Shown: positions 1 through 8,344, counted from the first letter of the stretch. The stretch: DNA of 14,625 bases from SIG673 sp964570105 (GCA_964570105.1 CAZMWM010000043.1:1-14625), one strand, 5' to 3'. Program-made: numbers and translations. The notes: generated by a model from the sequence alone, not told the origin.

Positions 1-3000
1 TACGCATTCTACAACTGCACCGCTCTTAAGGATGCGGTCATACCCGAAAATGTTACGACTGTCGGAAGCTATGCATTCTACAATTGTACCTTGCTTGAAA
101 GCGTTATCATACCGGACAGTGTCACGACCATTGGAGATTACGCCTTCTATAATTGCACCGCCGTCAAGAGCTTGACCGTCGGTGCGGGCGTCACGACCGT
201 CGGCAAGGAAGCGTTCAAGGATTGCACCGCCATCGAGACGGTAAGCTTCAACGCTGTTAAGATGAACGATCTTTCCGAAAACTACGCATTTTACAATATC
301 GGCGCCTATGGCAACGGTATAAAGCTCACTATAGGTACCGAGGTGACGAGGATACCCAATTTCCTCTTCTACAGCGTCTATTCCTTAAAGACCGTGAGCT
401 TCGAGAAGGGAAGCAAGTGCGCGAGCATAGGAAATTATGCGTTCTGCTGGTGCGAGAATATCAAGGACATCTCGATGCCGGACAGCGTGACGTCCGTCGG
501 CAATTACGCCTTCTACCGCTCGGGGCTGACCAGTCTCAAGATAGGCAAGAACGTTGCGAGCATAGGAGCGCATGCATTCGATTGGTGTATGGGGCTTAAG
601 AGCCTGACCATACCCGAGAGCGTGACGAGCATAGGAGCGGAGGCGTTCTATTGGGGTACTTCGCTTGAGGAGCTGAGCTTCAACGCTGTGGCGATGAACG
701 ATCTCTCGAACAACGCTTATGTTTTCCACTACATCGGCAAGAACAGCGGCGGCGTGAACGTCAAGATCGGTGCTTCTGTCACCAAGATACCTGCGTATCT
801 CTTCCAATACGGCACATACATATGGAGCGTGGAATTTGCTCAGGGAAGTGAGTGTGTGAGCATCGGCGCTTATGCATTCAGCGGCTGTAACCGCATCACC
901 GAGATCAAGCTCCCCGAGGGCATCACGAGCATCGGGACTGCGGCGTTCAACGAGTGCTACGCCCTTAAGAGCATTAACATTCCCGAGAGCGTGACGAGCA
1001 TCGGAACTTATGCATTCTACGATTGCACCGCTCTTGAGGAGATACGCTTTGATGCCGTAGCAATGAAGGATCTTTCATACGGCAATCAAGCATTTAGCCG
1101 CGCCGGACAGGATGGCAACGGAATAGAGGTCACCATCGGCGCGAACGTCACCAAGATACCTTCGTATCTGTTTTATCCCGGAAAGAATGATTATACGCGT
1201 GCTCCGAATATAGTCAGCGTGAAGTTTGAAAAGGGAAGTGTCTGCACGAGCATCGGTTCGAGCGTGTTCTGCTACATCACCGGCATCAAGAGCATCGTCC
1301 TTCCCGAGAGCCTTGAGAGCATCGGAAATTGGGCGTTCTACAACACCGGGCTTGAGAGCATCGTGATACCGGACAGCGTTACGAGCATCGGCGCGGGTGC
1401 ATTCCGCGACTGCGCAGATCTCAAGAGCATCACGATAGGTAAGGGTGTTAAGAGCGTGGGGGAGAGCGCGTTCGAAAACTGCCCCTTGCTCACCGAGATA
1501 AAGTTCAATGCCGTGGCGATGAACGATCTTTCGTCCGGTGTCGACTATTTCTTCCACTCGGGACACGGTGCAGGCGGAATAACCTTCACGGTCGGCGCTG
1601 AGGTGACGAGGATACCTGCGAGCCTGTTCTACTATAGCGAGGACAGCCACGCCGAAGCCAATATAACGAGCGTGGTATTCGAAGAGGAGAGCGTCTGCAC
1701 CACCATCGGAAACAGTGCGTTCAGGTGCCTCACGAACCTTAAGAGCATAGTCATTCCGGACAGCGTTACGACCATCGGCGCTTATGCGTTCGGCTATGAT
1801 ACCGGACTTGAGAGCATCACGATAGGCAAGGGTGTCAAGAGCATCGGCGATGCTGCATTCTACAGATGCGTCAGCATCACGGAGATAAACTTCAATGCCG
1901 TGGCGATGAACGATCTTTCCACGAGCGCGGCTGTGTTCAGCTTTGCCGGTATGGGCGGCGACGGAATAAAGGTGACGGTCGGCTCGGATGTCACAAGGAT
2001 ACCGGCTTCGCTCTTCTTCCGAGATGGAGAGAACATTTATAAATATCCTCCGAATATAGTCAGCGTGGAGTTTGAAGAGGGAAGCGTCTGTGAGGTCATC
2101 GGAAACCATGCTTTCAGATGCATCCCGACGATCGAGAGCATCAAATTCCCGGAGAGTCTCAAGACTGTCGGTGAGTATTCCTTCCGCGGGTGCACCGGAC
2201 TTACCGAGGTGATCTTTGAGGAAGGTCTTGAGGTCATAGGCTACAACTCATTCTGGGAGTGCTCGTCTCTTAAGAGCGTCAATATCCCCGACAGCGTTAC
2301 GACCATCGGCTCCGGTGCGTTCCAAGCGTGCTTTGCGCTCGAGAGCGTCACGATACCGAAGAATGTCGTCAGCTTAGGCGATGTCGCCTTCGGAGAGCTT
2401 CCGAGACTGCGTGAGATACGATTCAATGCCATCTCGCTGAAGGATCAGTCGTCGACCAACTCTATATTCTCAAGATCCGGCAGGAGCGGCGACGGAATAA
2501 CCGTCATCATCGGCGCTGAGGTCACGAGGATACCGGCGAATATGTTCTCTCCGCAAAGCAGTGATACCTCTTATTATAAGAATTCAGCCAAGATAACGAA
2601 AGTGGTGTTCGAAGAGGGCAGTGTGTGCAAGAGCATAGGAAGCGATGCATTTGAGGGTTGCAGTGAGCTTACCGCTATCGAGCTTCCCGAGAGCCTTGAG
2701 AGCATCGGATACGCGGCTTTCTACTATACCGGGCTTGAAAGCATCGTGATACCCGACAGTGTCACGAGCATCGGCGCGAAAGCGTTCTACCGTTGCGGTG
2801 CGCTCACGAGCGTCACGATAGGTAAGGGTGTCGTGAGCATTGGCAATAATGCATTCTATGAGTGCATGGAGCTTAAGAAGATAAAGTTCAACGCCGTGGC
2901 TATGAACGATCTTTCCGGCGGTAACCAAGTGTTCGGATATGCCGGACGGAGCGGTGACGGAATAAAGGTCACCATAGGCAAGGATGTCACGAGGGTACCG

Positions 3001-4929
3001 GCTGTGCTGTTCTATCCGTACGGTAGTGATACCGGTTATTATAGGTACTCTCCCAAGATAGTCAGCGTGGAATTTGAAAAGGGAAGCGTGTGCACGGTCA
3101 TCGGAAAGTTCGCATTCGAAGGTCTTACCGAGCTTAAGAGCATCGTCATCCCCGACAGCGTCGTTAACATATATGGTAGCGCCTTCTATTGGTGCCGCGC
3201 ACTTGAGAGCGTCACAATAGGCGAGGGCGTGACCGGCATATTCTCCGACGCATTCTACAACTGCACCTCTCTTAAGACGGTGATGATAAAGAGCGAAGCG
3301 ATAGCCGCGGCGATGACGTCATCTACCGCTTGCCAGTATCTGTGCGAGCATGCCGAGATGGTGCTCGTGCGCACGGGCATCGAGAATATCGGAAGCTATA
3401 TAACCTCGACCTTCTCCGTTGCCGATAAGGTGGTAAAGAGCGGCGGCGTGAGCTGGACGGTATATTCCGACCACTCTCACGCTCAGGGAAGCGAGAATTG
3501 GGTAGCAAACGACGACGGAAGCAGGACCTGCTCCGTGTGCGGACTTACCGAGGACTACGTATACGGTCAGGGAAGCTGTGGCGAGAGCGTTACGTGGTTG
3601 CTTACCAACGACGGTACTCTGACTATCAGCGGTATTGGCGATATGTACGATTACAGCAAGACCACCATGCCGTGGTATGCTTATTCCTCCAAGATACTTA
3701 AGGTAGTGATAGAGGAGGGCGTTACGGGCATCGGAAGCTCCGCCTTCAACAGCGAGAGCACGCAGTTCATATTTACCGAGGTAACGCTTCCCTCAAGCTT
3801 GAGGTCGATAGGTCAGTATGCGTTCTATTATTGCGCATCGCTTACCGAGATCGCGATACCCGAGAACGTTACGTTCATCGGAAGCTTTGCCTTCCGCAAG
3901 TGCTCCGCGCTCGGCTCTGTTACCTTCGTAAGACCGGAGGCGTGGACGGCAGGTGAGACGGCGCTCTCATCCTCCGAGCTTGCAGACGGGGCGAGTGCCG
4001 CATCTGCGCTCATATCAAAGTATTACAGTGTGGATATGTACGCGACCGTCAACGAGTACGGTGAGCTTTTCTGGAGATTTGATCCCGAAGGCGTGCTCGC
4101 CATCTACGGTAAGGGCGCAATGAGCGATCACACCAAGACGAATATGCCTTGGTTCTCGCTTGCCTCAAGGATAAACAAGGTGATCATCGGAGAGGGAGTC
4201 ACGAGCATCGGAAAGTCTGCGTTCAACAGTGAAAAGACCTACTTTGCGATAACCGAGCTTTCGCTTCCTTCGACCTTGAGATCCATCGGTCAATATGCAT
4301 TCTTCGGATGCAAGGGCATCACGTCCGTAACTCTTCCCGAGAGCCTTGAGACTATAGAGGGCTTTGCCTTCCGTAAGACGGGGCTTGTGAGCGTCAGCTT
4401 CGAGGGTGACGCCGGTTGGAGCATCGGAGATATCGAGAAGCTGAAATTCGAGAGCGATACGGGAGCGGCGTGCGCGCTGGCAGTCCAGTATTACAACAAG
4501 AAGTGGACGAGATGCACGGATGCGGACGAAGTTACCCTGCTTGTGGATAACGGCAGGTGCGGCTCCAAGGTGTTCTGGAGACTTACCGAGGACGGAACTC
4601 TTACCGTCAGCGGTAAGGGCGAGATGTACGACTTCGGAACTTATACCGGTATGTCCGGCTGGAGAGCTTGCTCGGATAAGGTCAAGCGAGTGGTTATCGG
4701 AAGCGGAGTTACGAGCATCGGAAACGCGGCGTTCTACGAGTGCAAGAGCATCGAAGAGGTGGTGCTTGCGGACAGCGTTAAGAAGATCGGCGATTGGGCA
4801 TTTTGCAGATGCTCGGCTCTGGTCGAGATAAACGTTGATAAGGTAACGTCCATCGGTGATCATACCTTCCGTAAGTGCGGCTCTCTTGCCGATCAGACAC
4901 TGGTCGAGAAATACGGCAAGGCTACCTGA
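1..4929 (+). CDS. Giant BspA-like leucine-rich-repeat (LRR_5) protein, 5' end missing
   Basis: The reading frame is open from base 1, so the true start and any signal peptide lie outside the window; 1642 codons are visible before TGA. By eye about fifty LRR_5 units of roughly 23 residues follow the pattern L-x-x-I-x-I-P-x-S-V-T-S-I-G-x-x-A-F-x-x-C. The first ~1100 residues carry seven longer super-repeats, each marked by an F-N-A-V-A-M-N-D-L-S type strand (codons starting at 247, 679, 1048, 1504, 1891, 2422, 2887). The last ~480 residues change: a CSVCG Cys pair, then three modules of the form W-x-L-x-x-D-G-T-L-T-I-S-G-x-G-x-M, two of them with a following M-P-W. In this family such arrays are extracellular, binding host or polysaccharide surfaces; that role is inferred here. 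The C-terminus ends GKAT with no LPxTG, dockerin or membrane helix, so any anchor would have to be N-terminal. The family call is firm; the ligand is unknown. Confidence 0.93.
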   Translation, partial: YAFYNCTALKDAVIPENVTTVGSYAFYNCTLLESVIIPDSVTTIGDYAFYNCTAVKSLTVGAGVTTVGKEAFKDCTAIETVSFNAVKMNDLSENYAFYNIGAYGNGIKLTIGTEVTRIPNFLFYSVYSLKTVSFEKGSKCASIGNYAFCWCENIKDISMPDSVTSVGNYAFYRSGLTSLKIGKNVASIGAHAFDWCMGLKSLTIPESVTSIGAEAFYWGTSLEELSFNAVAMNDLSNNAYVFHYIGKNSGGVNVKIGASVTKIPAYLFQYGTYIWSVEFAQGSECVSIGAYAFSGCNRITEIKLPEGITSIGTAAFNECYALKSINIPESVTSIGTYAFYDCTALEEIRFDAVAMKDLSYGNQAFSRAGQDGNGIEVTIGANVTKIPSYLFYPGKNDYTRAPNIVSVKFEKGSVCTSIGSSVFCYITGIKSIVLPESLESIGNWAFYNTGLESIVIPDSVTSIGAGAFRDCADLKSITIGKGVKSVGESAFENCPLLTEIKFNAVAMNDLSSGVDYFFHSGHGAGGITFTVGAEVTRIPASLFYYSEDSHAEANITSVVFEEESVCTTIGNSAFRCLTNLKSIVIPDSVTTIGAYAFGYDTGLESITIGKGVKSIGDAAFYRCVSITEINFNAVAMNDLSTSAAVFSFAGMGGDGIKVTVGSDVTRIPASLFFRDGENIYKYPPNIVSVEFEEGSVCEVIGNHAFRCIPTIESIKFPESLKTVGEYSFRGCTGLTEVIFEEGLEVIGYNSFWECSSLKSVNIPDSVTTIGSGAFQACFALESVTIPKNVVSLGDVAFGELPRLREIRFNAISLKDQSSTNSIFSRSGRSGDGITVIIGAEVTRIPANMFSPQSSDTSYYKNSAKITKVVFEEGSVCKSIGSDAFEGCSELTAIELPESLESIGYAAFYYTGLESIVIPDSVTSIGAKAFYRCGALTSVTIGKGVVSIGNNAFYECMELKKIKFNAVAMNDLSGGNQVFGYAGRSGDGIKVTIGKDVTRVPAVLFYPYGSDTGYYRYSPKIVSVEFEKGSVCTVIGKFAFEGLTELKSIVIPDSVVNIYGSAFYWCRALESVTIGEGVTGIFSDAFYNCTSLKTVMIKSEAIAAAMTSSTACQYLCEHAEMVLVRTGIENIGSYITSTFSVADKVVKSGGVSWTVYSDHSHAQGSENWVANDDGSRTCSVCGLTEDYVYGQGSCGESVTWLLTNDGTLTISGIGDMYDYSKTTMPWYAYSSKILKVVIEEGVTGIGSSAFNSESTQFIFTEVTLPSSLRSIGQYAFYYCASLTEIAIPENVTFIGSFAFRKCSALGSVTFVRPEAWTAGETALSSSELADGASAASALISKYYSVDMYATVNEYGELFWRFDPEGVLAIYGKGAMSDHTKTNMPWFSLASRINKVIIGEGVTSIGKSAFNSEKTYFAITELSLPSTLRSIGQYAFFGCKGITSVTLPESLETIEGFAFRKTGLVSVSFEGDAGWSIGDIEKLKFESDTGAACALAVQYYNKKWTRCTDADEVTLLVDNGRCGSKVFWRLTEDGTLTVSGKGEMYDFGTYTGMSGWRACSDKVKRVVIGSGVTSIGNAAFYECKSIEEVVLADSVKKIGDWAFCRCSALVEINVDKVTSIGDHTFRKCGSLADQTLVEKYGKAT
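247..2916 (+). repeat. Seven super-repeats inside the LRR gene, marked by FNAVAMNDLS-like strands
   Basis: The marker codons begin at 247, 679, 1048, 1504, 1891, 2422 and 2887, giving periods of 144, 123, 152, 129, 177 and 155 residues. Each unit continues with a G-x-G-I-x-V-T-I-G-x-x-V-T-R-I-P strand, a variable F-x-x loop, a V-x-F-E-x-G-S-x-C turn, and then two to four ordinary LRR_5 units. At DNA level short blocks such as gacagcgttacgagcatcgg recur almost unchanged. Unequal lengths suggest gain and loss of single 23-residue units within a duplicated ancestral block. The range runs from the first marker to just past the seventh. Confidence 0.8.
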
Positions 4930-4966
4930 TGGAGACCGATATAAAGGTTAAAATAAAATAAATAAA

Positions 4967-5001
4967 AGAGGTCGTCTCGGATTTGAGACGATCTCTTTTT
5001 T
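4967..5001 (+). terminator. Rho-independent terminator, probably bidirectional
   Basis: A 12-bp stem (4967-4978 with 4985-4996, one G-U wobble) with a 6-nt loop is followed by five further T residues on the plus strand, 37 bases after the LRR stop codon. Read on the minus strand the same stem is followed by a T-rich run (complement of 4951-4966), so it can also end the converging comM transcript. Confidence 0.88.
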
Positions 5002-5037
5002 GAGCGTATCTATCGAAAACGGGAAAACGGAAAGATA

Positions 5038-6579
5038 TCATTGGAAATAATTTCTGTCCAGCGTGCGCATCTGTATCGCCTCGGCTACGTGATCTACTCT
5101 TATGAGATTGGAGCCTGCAAGGTCGGCGATGGTCCTTGCTATCTTGAGCACGCGGTCGTAACCTCTTGCGGACAGCCCGAGACGCTCAAACGCCTGCGTG
5201 AGCACGGTCTTTGCCTCCTCTGTCATCCTTTTCACGCAAAATTCCTGTATCTGTCTCGGCGTCATATTTGCGTTACAGTATACGCCGTCAGCGCCAAATC
5301 GGTTGAGCGAGCACGAGCGCACGGAATTTACCCTTGCGCGTATTTTGGCGGACGACTCCCCCGGCTTTGTGCTCGTTATGTCCGCAGCCGACAGCGGAGG
5401 TACGGTTATCTGTATATCTATCCTGTCAAGGAGTGGACCGCTTATTCTTGACAGGTACGACCTTACCGATTTTGCGTCGCAGGTGCATCTCTTGGTCGGA
5501 TGTCCGCGGAAGCCGCATTTGCAGGGGTTCATCGCGCACATCAGCATAAAGGAGCTTGGAAATCTCACCTTTCCGTTGGCTCGCGTGACGGTTATCTCGC
5601 CGTCCTCGAGCGGCTGACGGAGCACCTCCATCACCTGCTTTGAAAATTCGGGAAGCTCGTCAAGGAACAAAACTCCGTTATGAGAGAGCGATACCTCTCC
5701 CGGCTTCGGTGTCGCTCCGCCTCCGGCAAGCGCCGCCGAGGACATCGTATGATGCGGAGAGCGTATCGGTCTCGTCGTCATCAGAGAAACGTTTTTCGGA
5801 AGCATACCGGATATCGAATATACCTTGGTCACCTCTATCGCTTCTTCAAAGCTCATATCCGGAAGTATCGTCGGCAGACGCTTGGCGAGCATGCTCTTTC
5901 CCGAGCCGGGAGGTCCGATAAGCAGTATGTTATGTCCGCCTGCCGCGGCGATCTCAAGCGCCCGTTTGGCTCTCAGCTGTCCTTTGACGTCCGCGATATC
6001 GAGATCGTATTCTGTTTTCGTGTTTTTGAGCAGATCGGGATCGAAGGCACGCTTCTCGATAGGCTGTCTGCCGTTCAGGTGCGAGAGCAGCTCGGTGACG
6101 TTATGTACGCCGTATATGTTCACTCCGCTGACCACCGCCGCCTCGCCGGCGTTCTCTGCGGAAACGAATATTTCGCTGAGTCCGCTCTGTCTTGCCGCAA
6201 GCACCATGCTTAGCACGCCCGGAACTCCGCGGACGCTGCCCGAAAGGGAAAGCTCGCCCAGAAAACAGCACTTGTCCAGCTGTGCCTCGGGCGAGACGTA
6301 GCCCGCCGAGCGCAATATGCCGACAACGATAGCAAGATCGAACGCCGTACCGGTCTTTTTCATATCCGCCGGCGCAAGATTTACCACTATCGCGGCTTCC
6401 GGGAAGTTGATGCCGATGTTTTCAACGCTTGAGCGCACGCGCTCCTTTGCTTCCTTGACTGCCGTGTCGGGCAGTCCGACGATCTCGAAATACGGCAGTC
6501 TGTCGCGCAGGTCACATTCTATCGTCACGATGTATCCGTCCACTCCGCTTATTCCGGCGCTGTATACTATCGAGAGCAT
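5038..6579 (-). CDS. comM: YifB/ComM family Mg-chelatase-like AAA+ ATPase
   Basis: The product is 513 residues, close to the usual ~505-515 of the family. Residues 1-~170 form the N-terminal Lon-S5-like fold typical of YifB/ComM (start MLSIVYSAGISGVDGY, motif F-E-I-V-G-L-P-D-T-A-V-K-E-A). The AAA+ core has Walker A GPPGSGKS at 222-229, Walker B VLFLDELPEF at 303-312, a C-x-C...C-x-C cluster (C353, C355, C365, C367) and SGPLLDRIDI at 380-389; a C-terminal Mg_chelatase_C helical domain follows. In Gram-negative transformable bacteria ComM is a hexameric helicase promoting branch migration during integration of transforming DNA; in Bacillota the role is less certain and not tied to competence here. 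Its ATG directly follows the TAA of the upstream gene with zero spacing, and the ribosome binding site (cggtga) lies inside that gene, so the pair is probably translationally coupled. The family call is firm; the process is inferred. Confidence 0.93.
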   Translation of the reverse strand: MLSIVYSAGISGVDGYIVTIECDLRDRLPYFEIVGLPDTAVKEAKERVRSSVENIGINFPEAAIVVNLAPADMKKTGTAFDLAIVVGILRSAGYVSPEAQLDKCCFLGELSLSGSVRGVPGVLSMVLAARQSGLSEIFVSAENAGEAAVVSGVNIYGVHNVTELLSHLNGRQPIEKRAFDPDLLKNTKTEYDLDIADVKGQLRAKRALEIAAAGGHNILLIGPPGSGKSMLAKRLPTILPDMSFEEAIEVTKVYSISGMLPKNVSLMTTRPIRSPHHTMSSAALAGGGATPKPGEVSLSHNGVLFLDELPEFSKQVMEVLRQPLEDGEITVTRANGKVRFPSSFMLMCAMNPCKCGFRGHPTKRCTCDAKSVRSYLSRISGPLLDRIDIQITVPPLSAADITSTKPGESSAKIRARVNSVRSCSLNRFGADGVYCNANMTPRQIQEFCVKRMTEEAKTVLTQAFERLGLSARGYDRVLKIARTIADLAGSNLIRVDHVAEAIQMRTLDRNYFQ

Positions 6580-7281
6580 TTAATTCACCGAGCCTTTCGT
6601 TGGAGCTACGTATTCCGGGGCTTTTGCCGCCAATGCCGGATCGTCCCTGTCGTACGTGCGTATGACTATGGTCGCGAGCCGTATCTCGCTTATGATCATC
6701 CCCGGGAGAGCCTTGATCTCACGGGACGTGTACCGTTCGTTCAGCCGACATTCAAATTCGTCCTTCAGGAACGCTTCGTTGGTTATCGCTACGCCGACCT
6801 CTCGGAACAGCTCCTTCAGCACATCCCCGAACTTCTCGGCAACTCTTTTTCTTATGATGTTCTCGACAGCGCCCCTCTGGAACGCTCCGGACTCCCCTCC
6901 GAGCAGCTCGGTGAGTCTCACGTACGAGTTCACGTGCCAGACCATCTCGCCGCGTGTTCCGAAAACGCAGACCTTGTTGCCGTAGTCGTACGCTATGTTT
7001 CCGACTGCCCAGTTGAGGTCGGGCATTCCTTGCTTTCTGTAAAAGAGGACGTAATATTCTATGCCGAGATATTCCTTGCCGACCTCCTTGCAGATACGCC
7101 TTGGCTTGCGCTCGTCCGCCCATCCGTTTACCGGCTTGATCTTGTTGCATATCAGGCATATCTCCGCCACGTATCCGGCGTCCACCTTGAGGTACTGTTC
7201 CTTGGTCAGACGGTAGGTCGGCGTTTTTTTAAGCATAAGGTTCTCCGCCTTTTCGGAGGCGGAGATCTCTATGATCTCCAT
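6580..7281 (-). CDS. Uncharacterised 233-residue protein, possibly SPFH/Band-7-like
   Basis: I do not recognise this protein with certainty. The ATG at 7281 is preferred because GAGG lies 10 bases upstream; an in-frame TTG at 7311 would add ten residues. No signal peptide or membrane helix is seen. The first ~110 residues are mixed charged and hydrophobic with three cysteines (E-I-C-L-I-C-N near 41-47, and R-R-I-C near 61-64). Residues ~100-210 read V-C-V-F-G-T-R-G-E-M-V-W-H-V-N-S-Y, then a long amphipathic helical stretch and E-x-K-A-L-P-G-M-I-I-S-E-I. That order resembles the strand-helix layout of SPFH domains with the final 'alternate strand' motif; this is inference from pattern only. 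It is the first gene of a two-gene unit with comM, driven by the promoter at 7381-7410, and its stop codon abuts the comM start. The coding call is strong from the ribosome binding site, the tight junction and the clean frame; the functional call is weak. Confidence 0.8.
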   Translation of the reverse strand: MEIIEISASEKAENLMLKKTPTYRLTKEQYLKVDAGYVAEICLICNKIKPVNGWADERKPRRICKEVGKEYLGIEYYVLFYRKQGMPDLNWAVGNIAYDYGNKVCVFGTRGEMVWHVNSYVRLTELLGGESGAFQRGAVENIIRKRVAEKFGDVLKELFREVGVAITNEAFLKDEFECRLNERYTSREIKALPGMIISEIRLATIVIRTYDRDDPALAAKAPEYVAPTKGSVN

Positions 7282-7380
7282 ATCCGTATAACCTCGCTTT
7301 CGCGCGAGCAAAGTCGCACGAGCGAATGCTTCCTTTCCTTGACATTGGACGCGTACGGTCTGAGCCTTGCGACCGTCTAT

Positions 7381-7410
7381 ATTTTAGCATATAAGAGCAT
7401 ATAAAGTCAA
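7381..7410 (-). promoter_or_regulatory. Sigma-A promoter with extended -10 for the 6580-7281 gene and comM
   Basis: On the minus strand TTGACT (7410-7405) is followed after 18 bases by TAAAAT (7386-7381), with TGC just before the -10. The -35 box overlaps the TGA of the upstream TSUP gene (7407-7409). The leader to the ATG at 7281 is about 90 bases and contains a small hairpin (7308-7293) whose 3' arm includes the GAGG ribosome binding site. Confidence 0.8.
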
Positions 7411-7820
7411 GGGCTTTGCGAATTTCTTTTACCTTTACCGCGCCCGAGGATCATTCCTTTTACGGACGAGTACAGTGCGGAGAGGGCGGAGAGCATCAAA
7501 AACCAACCGAACACCGACCTTAAAAGCTCAGGCTCTACGCTTCGGCAGAGCCTTGCTCCGAGATACGCACCGATGCATCCGCCGAGCGCGAACGGGACGG
7601 CTACCGACCATTCTATCCGCCGTTTTCTGAGATGGACGGGGAGCGAGGACAGCGCCGTGCACACGAAGAAGATGAGATTTAAGCCCTGCGCATCCTTTTG
7701 TCCCATTCCTGCGACCATGGTCAGATATATTACGAGCAGTCCGCCGCCCCCGACGCCCATAGCCGCAAGGGTGGCGGCGATGCAACCGGCTATGAGCGCC
7801 GATATACCGGATATATTCAT
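7407..7820 (-). CDS. Half-size TSUP (TauE/SafE family) membrane protein, second of a pair
   Basis: The 137-residue protein is about half a classical TauE/SafE permease (~250 residues) and covers one repeat of that two-fold fold. It has four hydrophobic segments (about 5-35, 46-60, 71-91 and 99-120), the glycine-rich re-entrant motif GVGGGGLLV at 22-30, A-Q-G-L-N-L-I-F-F-V on helix 2, and L-G-G-C-I-G-A-Y-L-G-A-R-L on helix 3, all family hallmarks. The tail after 120 is basic (K-G-K-R-N). The start ATG at 7820 has AAGGAG 9 bases upstream. It lies 59 bases after the sister gene with no terminator between them, so co-transcription is likely. TSUP proteins export or import small anions such as sulfite, sulfoacetate or thiosulfate in characterised members; the substrate here is unknown. 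The two halves probably assemble as a heterodimer (inference). Confidence 0.88.
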   Translation of the reverse strand: MNISGISALIAGCIAATLAAMGVGGGGLLVIYLTMVAGMGQKDAQGLNLIFFVCTALSSLPVHLRKRRIEWSVAVPFALGGCIGAYLGARLCRSVEPELLRSVFGWFLMLSALSALYSSVKGMILGRGKGKRNSQSP

Positions 7821-7879
7821 TCGTTAAAGCTCCTTTTTGTTTGTGTTGTCTTGGATGGGTGTTTGCCGGTCGTCGCGGC

Positions 7880-8233
7880 TCAGAAAGCCATCCTCCAGCC
7901 TGCCCAAAGCATCAAAAGAGCGAAGATGACCTTAAGGAGCGTGGGGGAGATGCGGCAGGTCAGCCATCCGCCGAGGATGCCGCCGGGCAGAGCCGCCGCG
8001 AGGTATGGTGCCGCTTGCCCGAGCGAAAGACCGTTTGCGCCGACGTACATACACGCGCTGATAACGGACATCGGCAGTATCGATACGACCGCCGTCACAA
8101 ATCTGTCCTTGGTGTCCTGCTCCTTCAGTGCGAGGCTTTGGGCAAGTATCAAAAGAATTCCGCCTCCCGTGCCGAGAAGCCCGTTTATAAGTCCGGCGAC
8201 CGCTCCGACTGCAAGCGATACAGATATCTTCAT
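7880..8233 (-). CDS. Half-size TSUP (TauE/SafE family) membrane protein, first of a pair
   Basis: The 117-residue product starts at the ATG at 8233, chosen because AAAGGAAAGGA lies just upstream and because the first helix of the family begins directly there (KISVSLAVGAVAGLINGLLG). It shows the re-entrant glycine motif GTGGGILL at 21-28, four hydrophobic segments, and L-P-G-G-I-L-G-G-W at 82-90, equivalent to the G-G-x-x-G-A motif of the sister protein. It ends right after the fourth helix (A-G-W-R-M-A-F). The gene is separated by about 80 bases from the divergent rpsO promoter; no convincing minus-strand promoter was found in that gap. The frame stays open further upstream to 8458, but that extension lacks a hydrophobic or conserved character and runs through the rpsO promoter and leader, so it is not taken as coding. 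The transported anion is unknown. Confidence 0.88.
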   Translation of the reverse strand: MKISVSLAVGAVAGLINGLLGTGGGILLILAQSLALKEQDTKDRFVTAVVSILPMSVISACMYVGANGLSLGQAAPYLAAALPGGILGGWLTCRISPTLLKVIFALLMLWAGWRMAF

Positions 8234-8315
8234 TGACCGTTCCTTTCCTTTCATTGGTCTTGACTCGCAAATGGTGCTCGAAAATGTAAAAAATGTGTGA
8301 ATAGCGAAAAGTGGG

Positions 8316-8344
8316 TTGAAATTTCGTGGGAGTTGTGATACAAT
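8316..8344 (+). promoter_or_regulatory. Sigma-A promoter with extended -10 for rpsO-pnp
   Basis: TTGAAA (8316-8321), a 17-base spacer and TACAAT (8339-8344), with TG at 8336-8337 forming an extended -10. The expected transcript start is near 8351, giving a leader of roughly 158 bases before rpsO. Confidence 0.85.

Noticed and set aside
1075..2109. A 344-codon minus-strand open frame opposite the LRR gene (with similar ones at 385-807, 2584-2928 and 4165-4863)
   Set aside because: It mirrors the LRR repeats (recurring I-V-H-R-H-G-type words) and has no independent start signals; it is a shadow of the repetitive sense frame.
1..3300. Regularly spaced short DNA repeats that could suggest a CRISPR-like array
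   Set aside because: The repeats are in one open reading frame, vary in length and sequence, and encode LRR units; there are no unique spacers between identical direct repeats.
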